A stretch of DNA of 17,411 bases, taken from contig DOWL01000112.1 in assembly GCA_003519585.1 (NCBI GenBank), positions 10,100 through 27,510 of the forward strand. Reading direction: 5' to 3'. The notes below the pieces were generated by a model, which made no database searches, had not been told where the DNA came from, and was given only the letters and a program-made list of their open reading frames with translations. Origin of the DNA: Nocardioides sp. Its GTDB lineage: Bacteria; Actinomycetota; Actinomycetes; Propionibacteriales; Nocardioidaceae. A program made the translations under genes and the position numbers. Positions within the stretch are counted from its first letter, which is position 1; every line of letters starts with the position of its first letter. Of the stretch, positions 1-11,440 are shown in pieces.

Positions 1-962
1 TGGTCGTAGGAGGGGGCGAACGGCGAGCGGAACGGCGCCTCGGCGGTGACGTAGGCGATGTGCCGGTCGAGCAGTCCGCCACCGACGCCGGCCGCCACTG
101 CGGTGACCAGGCCGGCGCGGATGACGGCGCCGTCGGGCTCGTAGAGGAAGCGCGCAAGGGGGGTGACGTCCGCGCCGGGGTCGTCCTCCTCGGTGAGCGT
201 GGCGAGGCCGCCGTCGCCGATGACCGTGGCGCGGCGCCCGGCGGTGGCGAGCCGGCCACCCCAGAGCGCGGCTTCCTTGACCTCGCCGTGGTCGCTGACC
301 CACTCGGCTTCGACACCAGCCGGGATCACCTCGTGCGGGATCCCCGGCGTGGTCTTCACGCACGCGTCGCGGGCCAGCAGCGCTTCGGCGAACGACCACG
401 GCGGTGTCCACGCGTCGGGTGAGAAGGTCCGGCCCCGGCCGCTGCGGCGGGCCGGGTCGCAGAAGGCGACGTCGAACGGCGTGTGGTCGACGTCCAGCGC
501 ATCGGCCACCTGTACGGCGCCGCCGAGGCCCAGCGCGGCCAGGTTGGCGGTGGCCACCTCGACCCGGACCGGGTCGAGGTCGACGCCGGCGGCGGTGATG
601 CCCGCACGGGCGAAGGCGATCAGGTCGCCGCCGTTGCCGCAGCCGAGGTCGACCACGGTCGTGGCTCCGAACGCGTTCAGCCGGGCCGCGCGGTGCGTGG
701 CGACAGAGAGACGCGTGGCCTGCTCCAGCCCGTCGGGGGTGAAGTACATCGAGCCGGCCAGGTCGCCGAACTTGTCCTCGGCCCGCACCCGCAGCTCCGC
801 CTGGGTGAGGGCGACCGCGAGCCGGTCGGACGGCGTACCGGGCGTCGCCCGCTCCAGCGCCGTGTGAGCGCGCAAGGGGTCCGGTTCGTCGAGCGCCGCG
901 GCCAGCGCGAGCACCCGTTGCCCGTCGTCGCTCTGCAGCCAGCGCACCGACTCGACATCCAC
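1..962 (-). CDS. Class I SAM-dependent methyltransferase with THUMP-like C-terminal domain (3' end cut by window edge)
   Basis: I translated this reverse-strand frame by hand; it is open from a GTG at 960-962 to the left edge (320 codons seen, no stop). Residues 103-114 (VVDLGCGNGGDL) are the SAM-binding glycine motif, 127-131 (VDLDP) the acidic motif II, and 168-173 (CDPARR) a DP-type motif IV resembling the DPPY-like site of class I methyltransferases. The stretch from about 273 on (YEPDGAVIRAGLVTAVAAG...) matches the THUMP-like domain found at the end of this actinobacterial family. The GTG is chosen because AAAGGGG sits 6-12 bases upstream of it (roughly 968-974). The substrate is unknown; an RNA base is plausible from the THUMP resemblance, but that is inference. 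The gene is divergent from groES, and its start is only 26 bp from the nearer CIRCE element. Confidence 0.88.
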   Translation of the reverse strand, partial: MDVESVRWLQSDDGQRVLALAAALDEPDPLRAHTALERATPGTPSDRLAVALTQAELRVRAEDKFGDLAGSMYFTPDGLEQATRLSVATHRAARLNAFGATTVVDLGCGNGGDLIAFARAGITAAGVDLDPVRVEVATANLAALGLGGAVQVADALDVDHTPFDVAFCDPARRSGRGRTFSPDAWTPPWSFAEALLARDACVKTTPGIPHEVIPAGVEAEWVSDHGEVKEAALWGGRLATAGRRATVIGDGGLATLTEEDDPGADVTPLARFLYEPDGAVIRAGLVTAVAAGVGGGLLDRHIAYVTAEAPFRSPFAPSYD

Positions 963-988
963 GCCGCACCCCTTTCCCAGGACCCACG

Positions 989-1015
989 CTGGCACTCCAT
1001 TGCGGAGAGTGCTAG
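989..1015. promoter_or_regulatory. CIRCE element (HrcA operator), upstream copy
   Basis: The left arm CTGGCACTC (989-997), a 9-base spacer and the right arm GAGTGCTAG (1007-1015) give the canonical 9-9-9 layout of CIRCE (TTAGCACTC-N9-GAGTGCTAA). The arms are complementary at 8 of 9 positions. CIRCE is the binding site of the heat-shock repressor HrcA and typically precedes groES in Actinomycetota. The left arm contains CTGGCA, a -35-like hexamer, and TAGTTT at 1013-1018 could be the -10 with an 18-bp gap. The element would then overlap the groES promoter itself; that promoter placement is tentative. Confidence 0.9.
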
Positions 1016-1023
1016 TTTCGTCG

Positions 1024-1050
1024 TTGGCACTCTCCGGGTGAGTGTGCCAG
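1024..1050. promoter_or_regulatory. Second, degenerate CIRCE-like element
   Basis: The left arm TTGGCACTC (1024-1032), a 9-base spacer and GTGTGCCAG (1042-1050) again give a 9-9-9 layout. Two of nine arm positions do not pair. The right arm differs from the consensus GAGTGC core at one base (GTGTGC). The element lies 8 bp after the first CIRCE, with centres 35 bp apart, and 66 bp before the groES start. Tandem CIRCE sites before groES are common in actinobacteria, so a weaker second HrcA site is likely. Confidence 0.7.
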
Positions 1051-1116
1051 CGGACTTTCAAGTTCCACCCACCAGCAAACCCATCCATGGTCAGCACGAA
1101 AGTGGAGGTCGACACA

Positions 1117-1410
1117 GTGTCGGTCAACATCAAGCCCCTCGAGGACCGCATCGTGGTCAAGCCGCTCGACGCCGAGCAGACCACCGCCTCGGGCCTGGTC
1201 ATCCCGGACACCGCCAAGGAGAAGCCCCAGGAGGGCGAGGTCCTGGCGATCGGTCCGGGTCGCATCGACGACAACGGCAACCGCGTGCCGCTCGACGTGG
1301 CCATCGGCGACAAGGTCATCTACAGCAAGTACGGCGGCACCGAGGTCAAGTACGGCGGCGAGGAGTACCTCATCCTGTCCGCCCGCGACGTGCTCGCCGT
1401 CGTTTCCTGA
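1117..1410 (+). CDS. groES: Co-chaperonin GroES (Hsp10)
   Basis: This 97-residue protein is the heptameric lid that caps the GroEL ring during ATP-driven protein folding in the cytoplasm. The sequence begins [20 protein letters not shown], has the mobile-loop region [19 protein letters not shown], and ends with the usual [10 protein letters not shown]. Its length is normal for the family. The GTG at 1117 is chosen because GGAGG lies at 1104-1108, eight bases upstream. An in-frame ATG at 1087 would add ten residues but has no ribosome site and does not match the conserved N-terminus. The gene is followed after 101 bp by groEL on the same strand, and the two are presumably one heat-shock operon controlled by the CIRCE elements upstream. 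Confidence 0.97.
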   Translation: MSVNIKPLEDRIVVKPLDAEQTTASGLVIPDTAKEKPQEGEVLAIGPGRIDDNGNRVPLDVAIGDKVIYSKYGGTEVKYGGEEYLILSARDVLAVVS

Positions 1411-1430
1411 TCAAGCCCACTCGCGTCACC

Positions 1431-3134
<1,704 letters not shown>

Positions 3135-3155
3135 TCCAGGCTGACTGACCTCGCC

Positions 3156-3190
3156 GAGCCGTCGTCACTCCTTGCGAGTGACGACGGCTC
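3156..3190. terminator. Strong hairpin terminator, probably shared by groEL and the convergent glycosyltransferase
   Basis: GAGCCGTCGTCACTC (3156-3170) and its exact complement (3176-3190) form a perfect 15-bp stem with a 5-base loop CTTGC. It begins 21 bp after the groEL stop and ends 20 bp before the stop of the opposing gene. The following GTTGTCATTTC is only weakly T-rich, as is usual in high-GC actinobacteria. The symmetric position suggests bidirectional termination. Confidence 0.85.
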
Positions 3191-3210
3191 GTTGTCATTT
3201 CCCGGTCAGG

Positions 3211-4674
3211 TCACGGGCTGCAGTCCGGTTCGGGCACCGGCCGGTCCACGCCCTTGCGCAGCCAGATGGTCCGGCCGTCGCAGCCGGTGCCGTGCTCGAC
3301 GTACCGCTCGGAGATCTCGGCCTCCAGCAGGTCGCCCTGGGCGCTCCAAGTGTCGAAGGGCCACCACTCCACGATCCAGGTCGGCGCCTCGGGGCCTTCG
3401 ACCAGCTCCCGGAACTGCGTCAGGTCGGGGTCGAGCGCTCGCATCGGCAGGCTCCACAGATAGGGGTACGGCGAGTCGAGGCCGCTCTCGATCTGCAGGT
3501 CGGCCCGGCCGCCGAAGACCACGAGGGTGTCGCCGGGCTCGGCGGCCTGCGCCAGGGCCACTCCGGTGTCGTACTCGTGGAACTCCTGCCGGCCGCTGAC
3601 GTTCCAGAAGCCCCAGCCCACCAGCGAGAGCGCGGCCGAGACCACCATCAGCAGCACCAGCCGCTCGCGCAGCCGGACCGCGAGAAGCGCCAGGGCGACC
3701 AGCGTCCCCGGGACGAGCTCGAAGGCGTAGTCCTGCCAGAAGCTGCCGCCCAACGACATCGCCACGACCTCGCAGGCGATCAGCCCGACGACCGCGGCGG
3801 TCAGCGGGGCGTCGCGACGCCAATGGTCACGGACCCGCGCGAGATAGGCGACGAGCACGATCGCGATCCCGGTGACGACCAGGATCAGCGCGAGCACCAG
3901 GCCGCGCCGTACGGTCGCGCCCACCGAGCCCTCGCCCAGCGCCCCCGCGGCATCGGCCCGGAAGCCGTAGAGCGCGTACCAGAGCTCCCCGAGTCGTACG
4001 CCGGCCGCCAGCGCCCAGCCGACGGTGGCCAGCACCGGGATGGCGAAGCCGGCGACCGCGGCTCCGGCGAGCCGGGCCAGCTCCGCGCGCCCGAGCCGAC
4101 CGGCGAGGTAGCTGGCGACGAACAGGACGGCGATGAAGACCACCGCACTGACCAGGCTCTGCTTGAGTCCGAGCGGGATGCCGGCCAGCAGCCCCGCCGC
4201 CAGGGCCGGCCAGGCGGCTCGGTCGCGGACCGCCACCAGGGCCAGTCCGACCGCAGCGACCAGGAACGGCAGCGCTAGGACCTCGCCCTTCACCGCCACC
4301 AGGTCGATCAGCGGCGTGGTCACGAGCGCGGCGGCGCCGACCGCGGTCCACCGGGCCGCGCGCTCGTCGGCGATCAGCCGAGCCACCGCGGCCGCGACCA
4401 CGACGAGTACGGCGCACGCGACGGCTCCGACCACCCGCACGGCCAGCGGACCGGCCAGAGCGTCGCCCAGCTTGAACAGGGCCAGCAGCGGGGGCGGCTT
4501 GTCCACGAAGAAGGCGCCGTACACGCTGTCGGGGCTCGGGTCCCACGCCCGCGCCACCAGCACGAACCCGGCCTCGTCCGCGCGGACCGGCCGGGTCAGC
4601 CCCGAGAGTCGGAGCAGGAACGCCGCGGCGGCGGCGACTGCCACCGTCCACCGCCCGCCGATCATGCGCGCCAT
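3211..4674 (-). CDS. Multi-pass membrane glycosyltransferase, GT-C fold (GT39/ArnT-like)
   Basis: This 487-residue integral membrane protein has about ten hydrophobic segments up to residue 357, then a soluble C-terminal tail of about 130 residues. The first extracytoplasmic loop carries the Asp-Glu pair (D33-E34, in VRADEAGF) expected for the catalytic and metal site of polyprenyl-phosphate-sugar glycosyltransferases. FFVDKPPPLLAL (about 55-66) is the typical second conserved loop. GGSFWQDYAFELVP (309-322) matches the late conserved segment of the family. Members transfer a sugar from a lipid-phosphate donor to protein or cell-envelope glycan on the outer membrane face; donor and acceptor cannot be read from sequence. 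An alternative ATG lies three codons in. The gene is divergent from the secreted protein at 4758, and no partner genes for glycan synthesis are adjacent. Confidence 0.82.
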   Translation of the reverse strand: MARMIGGRWTVAVAAAAAFLLRLSGLTRPVRADEAGFVLVARAWDPSPDSVYGAFFVDKPPPLLALFKLGDALAGPLAVRVVGAVACAVLVVVAAAVARLIADERAARWTAVGAAALVTTPLIDLVAVKGEVLALPFLVAAVGLALVAVRDRAAWPALAAGLLAGIPLGLKQSLVSAVVFIAVLFVASYLAGRLGRAELARLAGAAVAGFAIPVLATVGWALAAGVRLGELWYALYGFRADAAGALGEGSVGATVRRGLVLALILVVTGIAIVLVAYLARVRDHWRRDAPLTAAVVGLIACEVVAMSLGGSFWQDYAFELVPGTLVALALLAVRLRERLVLLMVVSAALSLVGWGFWNVSGRQEFHEYDTGVALAQAAEPGDTLVVFGGRADLQIESGLDSPYPYLWSLPMRALDPDLTQFRELVEGPEAPTWIVEWWPFDTWSAQGDLLEAEISERYVEHGTGCDGRTIWLRKGVDRPVPEPDCSP

Positions 4675-4726
4675 CTTCGCAAGCAGGACGGAGCGCTCGA
4701 CGTCACTGGCCCGTTCGGGGCATGTC

Positions 4727-4740
4727 GACCCTCGAGGGTC
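4727..4740. promoter_or_regulatory. Perfect 14-bp palindrome in promoter of secreted protein gene
   Basis: GACCCTCGAGGGTC is self-complementary over all 14 bases. It starts inside a -35-like TCGACC (4725-4730) and lies directly before the -10-like TAGATT (4746-4751). A repressor bound there would block the promoter. It sits in the 83-bp gap between two divergent genes, so it could affect both. No known regulator is assigned. Confidence 0.5.
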
Positions 4741-4745
4741 CGCCG

Positions 4746-4751
4746 TAGATT
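4746..4751 (+). promoter_or_regulatory. -10 element (TAGATT) for a leaderless transcript
   Basis: TAGATT fits the actinobacterial TAnnnT -10 pattern and ends six bases before the ATG at 4758, which would place the transcription start at or next to the start codon. No Shine-Dalgarno sequence is present, consistent with leaderless translation. A partial -35 (TCGACC, 4725-4730) is 15 bp upstream. Confidence 0.5.
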
Positions 4752-4757
4752 TCCCGG

Positions 4758-5318
4758 ATGCGCCGACCCCTCCCCGCCGTCGTTCCCGTGCTCACCGCCG
4801 TCGCGGTCTCCCTCGTCCTGACCCTGTCGGGCTCCGCCTCGGTCGCGGCCAAGCCGAAGCACCCCGACCACGCCTCGGTCACCGACAAGCGCGGCGACGC
4901 GCCGGCGGGGATCGACCTGCTGTCCGGCACGTACAGCATCACGCGCAAGAAGGCGGTCTGGTCGGTGCGGCTCGCCAGGCTCACCGAGACCACGTTCGTC
5001 GCCTTCGAGTCGTGGCCGCTCAACTCGGCATGGGATCGGATCGCGGTCTTCCGTGAGGGCGGCAAGACCGTCGGGCGGGTGTACTTCGTCGACAACGAGG
5101 AGGAGACGACGCCGTACCTCCGCAAATGCCCCGGCCTGAAGATCACCTGGAAGCCGTCGAAGGCCAAGGTGCGGGTCGTGGTGCCGCGTGGCTGCATGCA
5201 GGCCTCCCTGCCCGGTTACGGTCCCTACGAGTTCCGGGTGTTCTCGCGATTCGGCGGCTCGCGGGGAGGGCCGGGCGACACGATGCGCGTCAAGACACTC
5301 GACGTCGCGGGACGCTGA
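4758..5318 (+). CDS. Secreted protein of unknown function
   Basis: I do not recognise a named family. The 186-residue product starts with a clear signal peptide: MRRPL, then a hydrophobic core at about residues 7-24, and small residues around SASVAA (26-31) as a likely cleavage site. The mature part (about 155 residues) alternates short beta-prone stretches (GTYSITRKKAVWSVRLARL, TFVAFESWP, VGRVYFVD), suggesting a beta-sandwich. It has two cysteines (C124 and C146) that could form one disulfide outside the cell. Resemblance to short secreted DOMON-like proteins of Nocardioides is an impression only. There is no ribosome site; TAGATT six bases before the ATG suggests leaderless expression. It is divergent from the membrane glycosyltransferase, so it might be an exported substrate or partner, but nothing in the sequence proves this. 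Confidence 0.75.
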   Translation: MRRPLPAVVPVLTAVAVSLVLTLSGSASVAAKPKHPDHASVTDKRGDAPAGIDLLSGTYSITRKKAVWSVRLARLTETTFVAFESWPLNSAWDRIAVFREGGKTVGRVYFVDNEEETTPYLRKCPGLKITWKPSKAKVRVVVPRGCMQASLPGYGPYEFRVFSRFGGSRGGPGDTMRVKTLDVAGR

Positions 5319-5376
5319 CCCACGCCTGAAACACGGACGACTCGGCCGCGCAACGTCCGCGGCGCACCCTGCCCTC

Positions 5377-7760
<2,384 letters not shown>

Positions 7761-7772
7761 CGCAGGACACGC

Positions 7773-9819
7773 CTAGAGGTAGAGCCCGGTCCCGTCGTTG
7801 CGCCCGGTGGGCGAGGTCGACTCCGGCAGGTCCTCGGGTCGCAGCTGGGTGACCACCTCGGCGATGGGGTCGGTCATCGCGGTGATCCGCAACGCCTGCC
7901 GGGTCACGGCGTCCTCGAAGACGTTGCGGACGAACCGCCCGTTGCCGAACGCCTCCGGCCGCGGGTCGGGGACCAGCCTGCGGAACGAGGTCTCGACGCC
8001 GTCGAGGAGCGAGAAGCCCGCCTTCGCGGCGTACAGCCGGAAGATCGCCCAGAGTTCGTCGGGGGAGTAGTCGGCGAAGCCGATCGTGGTCGGGAAGCGG
8101 GAGGCGACGCCGGGGTTGGACTCGACGAACCGCTGCATCTCGCGCGGGTAGCCGGCCACGATCACCACCACCTCGTCGCGGCGGTCCTCCATCAGCTTGA
8201 GCAGCGTGGCGACCGCCTCGTGGCCGAAGTCGCGGAAGGAGTCGGCCGGGACCAGGGAGTAGGCCTCGTCGATGAAGAGCACGCCACCGATGGCCTGGTT
8301 GAAGCGGGCAGTGGTGCGTGGCGCGGTCTGCCCGATGAACTCTCCGACCAGGTCCGCGCGACCCACCTCGATGAGGTGGCCGTGGGCCAACACCCCCAAC
8401 TGGGCGTAGATCCGGGCCAGCAGCCGGGCCACGGTGGTCTTCGCGGTGCCCGGGTTGCCGGTGAAGACCATGTGCCGGGACCGTTCGGACGGTGGCATGC
8501 CGGCCTGGGTGCGCAGCTGCTCGGCACGCAGCTCGGCGACCAACCGCCGGACCTGCTCCTTGACCGGTGCCAGGCCGACCAGCTCCTCGAGCTCGGCCAT
8601 CGGGTCGCCGATCTCGACCTCGGGCACGGCCAGGTCGGGGACGCCCTCGTCGCCCTCGGTCGCCGGCTGTCGGACGCCGTCCGCCGTACCGCCCGCGCCC
8701 GTGGCCGGTCGCCGCGCCCGGTCCTCGAGCAGCTTGGCCGCCATCGGGTTGACGACCACCGGCGGTGCCCGGAAGACGCTGGTGAGGTCGTCGAGGTAGC
8801 CGATCCGGCTCGGGCAGGAGGTCGACTTGGCGAAACTGGGCAGCCCGGCGAGCAGCTCGGCCACCTGGGTCCCCATGCCGAGCCAGAGCCGGACCGCGTC
8901 GATCTCGCCGTTGACCATGCCGCGGGCGAGCCAGCCGCGGTTGTCCGACATCCAGTCGGGGCCGTCGAAGCCCGGGCGCAGCCGCTCGAACGCCGCGTTG
9001 ACCGACCCGAACCGCTCGCTCCCCACCGCCGCCGCGAGCGCGGCCGGCAGTTCGTCGACCCGGTCGTAGAGCGCCATCGACGCGATCACCTCGTCGATCG
9101 GCTGGGCCCGGCTCACCACGCTGCTCAGCACCTGGTGCGCGGCGTCCAGTCCGCTCAGCGACCACACCAGCTGGGAGGTCCACCCCCGGCCCTCTGAGAA
9201 CACCTGGGCGTCCTGCTCGGTGCAGATCCGCTCGCGCCAGGTCTTCGAGACCACCTCCCAGGTCGCGGTCTCGTGGAGTGCGCGCAGTTCGGGGTCGTCG
9301 AGCGCCCGGCGCAGCATCGCGGTGAAGGTCGCCGCTCGCGGGGCGTACAGCGGGATGTCGGCGAAGGCCGCGACGCACTCCAGGCTGAGCTCGAGCGCCT
9401 TGATCCGAGCCTCGGCGCCGAGGTCGCGCTGGCGCCACCACAGGTCGAGGTGCCAGGTGTCGTCGCTGTTGACGTAGTAAGGTGATCCGTGGCTCGGTGA
9501 AGGTGTAGGAGTCCGACAGCCACGGCTTGAGCAGGATGTCGCCGAGGCTGGCGTAGCTCCCCGCCCAGGTCGGGATGGCGCTCGGCAGGAAGGTGATCAG
9601 GTTCCACAGGAACGGCACCGTGCCCGACGTGCCAGGCTTCCAGCTGTCCGAGGGCGGCACCCCGCCCTGTCCGCGCGGGTCCTCGGCGAGTGGCCGGAGC
9701 CGCTGCTGGGTCGCCTCCAACCAGCCGGGCGGCAGCACCCACGGGTCGGAGGTCCCGAGGACGTCGAGGTGCGGTTCGGGGCGCAGCAGCGGCGCGAGGT
9801 GGTCGGGCAGCACGAGCAT
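7773..9819 (-). CDS. EccA/CbbX-like AAA+ ATPase, frame broken by one extra base at 9479-9480
   Basis: Read with one base skipped, this encodes 681 residues: 113 codons from ATG 9817-9819 ([12 protein letters not shown]... to TFTEPRIT), then [19 protein letters not shown]... in the next frame to the TAG at 7773. The N-terminal two thirds is a helical, Trp-rich region of unknown role. The C-terminal AAA+ domain has Walker [10 protein letters not shown] (about 454-462), Walker B VLFIDEA (about 513-519), the EFIGQTAP segment typical of the CbbX/SpoVK/EccA branch, and SRFP with the probable Arg finger. EccA proteins serve type VII secretion and CbbX remodels Rubisco; neither ESX nor Rubisco genes are adjacent, so the client is unknown. 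The break is a TT where a single T would keep frame. It may be a sequencing error, a real mutation, or recoding. An internal ATG at 9317 could still express the ATPase half (514 residues). Confidence 0.82.
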
Positions 9820-9840
9820 GGCGCTCGCAGTCTGCCGCAC

Positions 9841-9879
9841 ACCTCGGAAAAAGCTCGACTGTCTGCCGAATTCCGAGGT
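9841..9879. promoter_or_regulatory. Spaced inverted repeat between divergent ATPase and guaB3 genes
   Basis: ACCTCGGAA (9841-9849) and TTCCGAGGT (9871-9879) are perfect 9-bp inverted arms with centres 30 bp apart, close to three helical turns. An 8-bp direct repeat GTCTGCCG overlays the region at 9830-9837 and 9861-9868. Both lie in the 86-bp gap between divergent starts, so a shared operator is possible. No regulator is identified. Confidence 0.4.
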
Positions 9880-9905
9880 CCGGGCCGCTCTGGGAGACTC
9901 GCACC

Positions 9906-11015
9906 GTGACCGAGATCGAGATCGGCCGGGCCAAGCGCGCACGCCGCGCGTACTCCTTCGACGACGTGGCGATCGTCCCGTCGCGGCGCACCCGCGACCC
10001 CGAGGAGGTCAGCGTCGACTGGCAGATCGACGCCTACCGCTTCGAGTTGCCGGTGCTCGCCGCCCCGATGGACTCGGTGATGTCACCCGCGACCGCGATC
10101 GCGCTCGGCAAGTACGGCGGCCTCGGGGTGCTCAACCTCGAGGGGCTCTGGACCCGGTACGAGGACCCGACCCCGATGCTGGCCGAGGTCTCCGGCCTCC
10201 GCGGCGAGCAGGCGACGGCCCGGCTGCAGGAGATGTACTCCGAGCCGATCCGCGAGGAGCTGATCACCGAGCGGCTCCGCGAGATGCGCGACGCCGGGGT
10301 CACCGTGGCCGGCTCGCTGTCGCCGCAGCACACGCGGGAGTTCGCCAAGGCGGTCGTCGACGGTGGGGTCGACATCTTCGTGATCCGCGGTACGACGGTC
10401 AGCGCCGAACACGTCTCCTCGCAGGCCGAGCCGCTCAACCTCAAGGAGTTCATCTACGAGCTCGACGTTCCCGTGATCGTCGGCGGCTGCGCCACCCATC
10501 AGGCGGCGCTGCACCTGATGCGCACCGGGGCGGCCGGCGTCCTGGTCGGCTTCGGTGGCGGCGCCGCGCACACCACCCGCACCGTCCTCGGCGTCGCCGT
10601 ACCCATGGCGTCCGCGGTCGCCGACGTCGCCGCCGCCCGGCGCGACTACCTCGACGAGTCGGGTGGCCGCTACGTCCACGTGATCGCCGACGGCTCGATC
10701 GGCAAGTCCGGCGACATCGCCAAGGCGATCGCCTGTGGCGCCGACGCGGTCATGGTCGGTTCCCCGTTCGCCCGCGCCAGCGATGTGCCCGGGCATGGCT
10801 TCCACTGGGGCGCCGAGGCGCACCACAAGTCGCTCCCGCGCGGCGAGCGAGTCGAGTTCGAGACGGTCGGCACGCTCGAGGAGATCCTCTTCGGCCCTTC
10901 CCGGGTCGCCGACGGCACGATGAACCTCATCGGCGCTCTCAAGCGCTCGATGGCCACCACCGGCTACACCGAGCTCAAGGAGTTCCAGCGGGTCGAGGTC
11001 GTGGTCGTCGACTAG
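9906..11015 (+). CDS. guaB3: GuaB3-family IMP dehydrogenase-related protein
   Basis: This 369-residue TIM-barrel protein is homologous to IMPDH but has no CBS domains and no Arg-Tyr flap. The N-terminus (RARRAYSFDDVAIVPSRRTRD) and the phosphate site VIADGSIGKSGDIAKAI (259-275) are typical of the actinobacterial GuaB3 group. The loop that carries the catalytic Cys in true IMPDH reads GGGAAHTTRTVLG, with H222 in the cysteine position, so it is unlikely to use the standard thioimidate chemistry. The GTG at 9906 is supported by GGGAG at 9892-9896. In mycobacteria and Streptomyces this gene directly follows guaB; here an inverted ATPase gene separates them. The reaction of actinobacterial GuaB3 is not settled. 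Its TAG stop shares the palindrome CTAG with the stop of the opposing gene. Confidence 0.93.
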   Translation: MTEIEIGRAKRARRAYSFDDVAIVPSRRTRDPEEVSVDWQIDAYRFELPVLAAPMDSVMSPATAIALGKYGGLGVLNLEGLWTRYEDPTPMLAEVSGLRGEQATARLQEMYSEPIREELITERLREMRDAGVTVAGSLSPQHTREFAKAVVDGGVDIFVIRGTTVSAEHVSSQAEPLNLKEFIYELDVPVIVGGCATHQAALHLMRTGAAGVLVGFGGGAAHTTRTVLGVAVPMASAVADVAAARRDYLDESGGRYVHVIADGSIGKSGDIAKAIACGADAVMVGSPFARASDVPGHGFHWGAEAHHKSLPRGERVEFETVGTLEEILFGPSRVADGTMNLIGALKRSMATTGYTELKEFQRVEVVVVD

Positions 11016-11407
11016 GGCAGCGTCGCCAGCAGCGCCCGCGCGTACGCCGCCTCGGGGGTCACGTCGAGGAAGCGGTCCATGCCGACGGTGACGGCGTACC
11101 CCTCCGGCGGTCCGGGCACCCGCTCCAGCCGCACGAACGCGCGGCCGAGCAACGCCCGGAGCTGATCCTCGCGGGGCAGCCAGACCGCCTCGTGCGCCTC
11201 CAGGCTGTCCAGCGCCCACTCGGTGGTGCCGTTGAAGGCCAGGATCGGCGGGCCCTCGGGCGGCTGCACGGTCTGCACCACCATGTCGCTGAGCACGAAA
11301 ACGTGCTCGTCGAGGTCGCGATCCGGTACGACGAACGCGTCGCCCGGCGCCGGCTGCCAGACCACGCCGGCATCGCGGAGGGCGAGGGCGAGGTCGAGCG
11401 ACAGCAC
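11012..11407 (-). CDS. Small conserved protein of unknown function
   Basis: The predicted product is about 131 residues, beginning MLSLDLALALRDAGVVWQPAPGDAF. I cannot assign a function. Similar short actinobacterial proteins are, as far as I recall, sometimes labelled CpaE-like pilus assembly proteins, but no P-loop or receiver motif is visible here, so that label would be unsupported. Notable segments are FVVPDRDLDEHVFVLSDMVV, ILAFNGTTEWALDSLE and AVWLPREDQLRALLG, which look like a small compact cytoplasmic domain. The GTG at 11407 is preferred; a TTG at 11434 would add nine residues but has no ribosome site. The gene starts 33 bp after the CapA-like gene stop and is probably co-transcribed with it. 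Its stop overlaps that of guaB3 by four bases. Confidence 0.7.
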   Translation of the reverse strand: MLSLDLALALRDAGVVWQPAPGDAFVVPDRDLDEHVFVLSDMVVQTVQPPEGPPILAFNGTTEWALDSLEAHEAVWLPREDQLRALLGRAFVRLERVPGPPEGYAVTVGMDRFLDVTPEAAYARALLATLP

Positions 11408-11440
11408 ACCACCAGTGTGCGCCCTCGGCGTCAACCCGGG

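Noticed and set aside
163..867. 234-codon plus-strand frame opposite the methyltransferase
   Set aside because: Ser/Arg/Ala-rich without motifs; the minus-strand frame has a full set of methyltransferase motifs.
1042..1116. Longer groES starts at GTG 1042 or ATG 1087
   Set aside because: 1042 lies inside the second CIRCE-like element and 1087 has no ribosome site; GTG 1117 has GGAGG at ideal distance and the conserved N-terminus.
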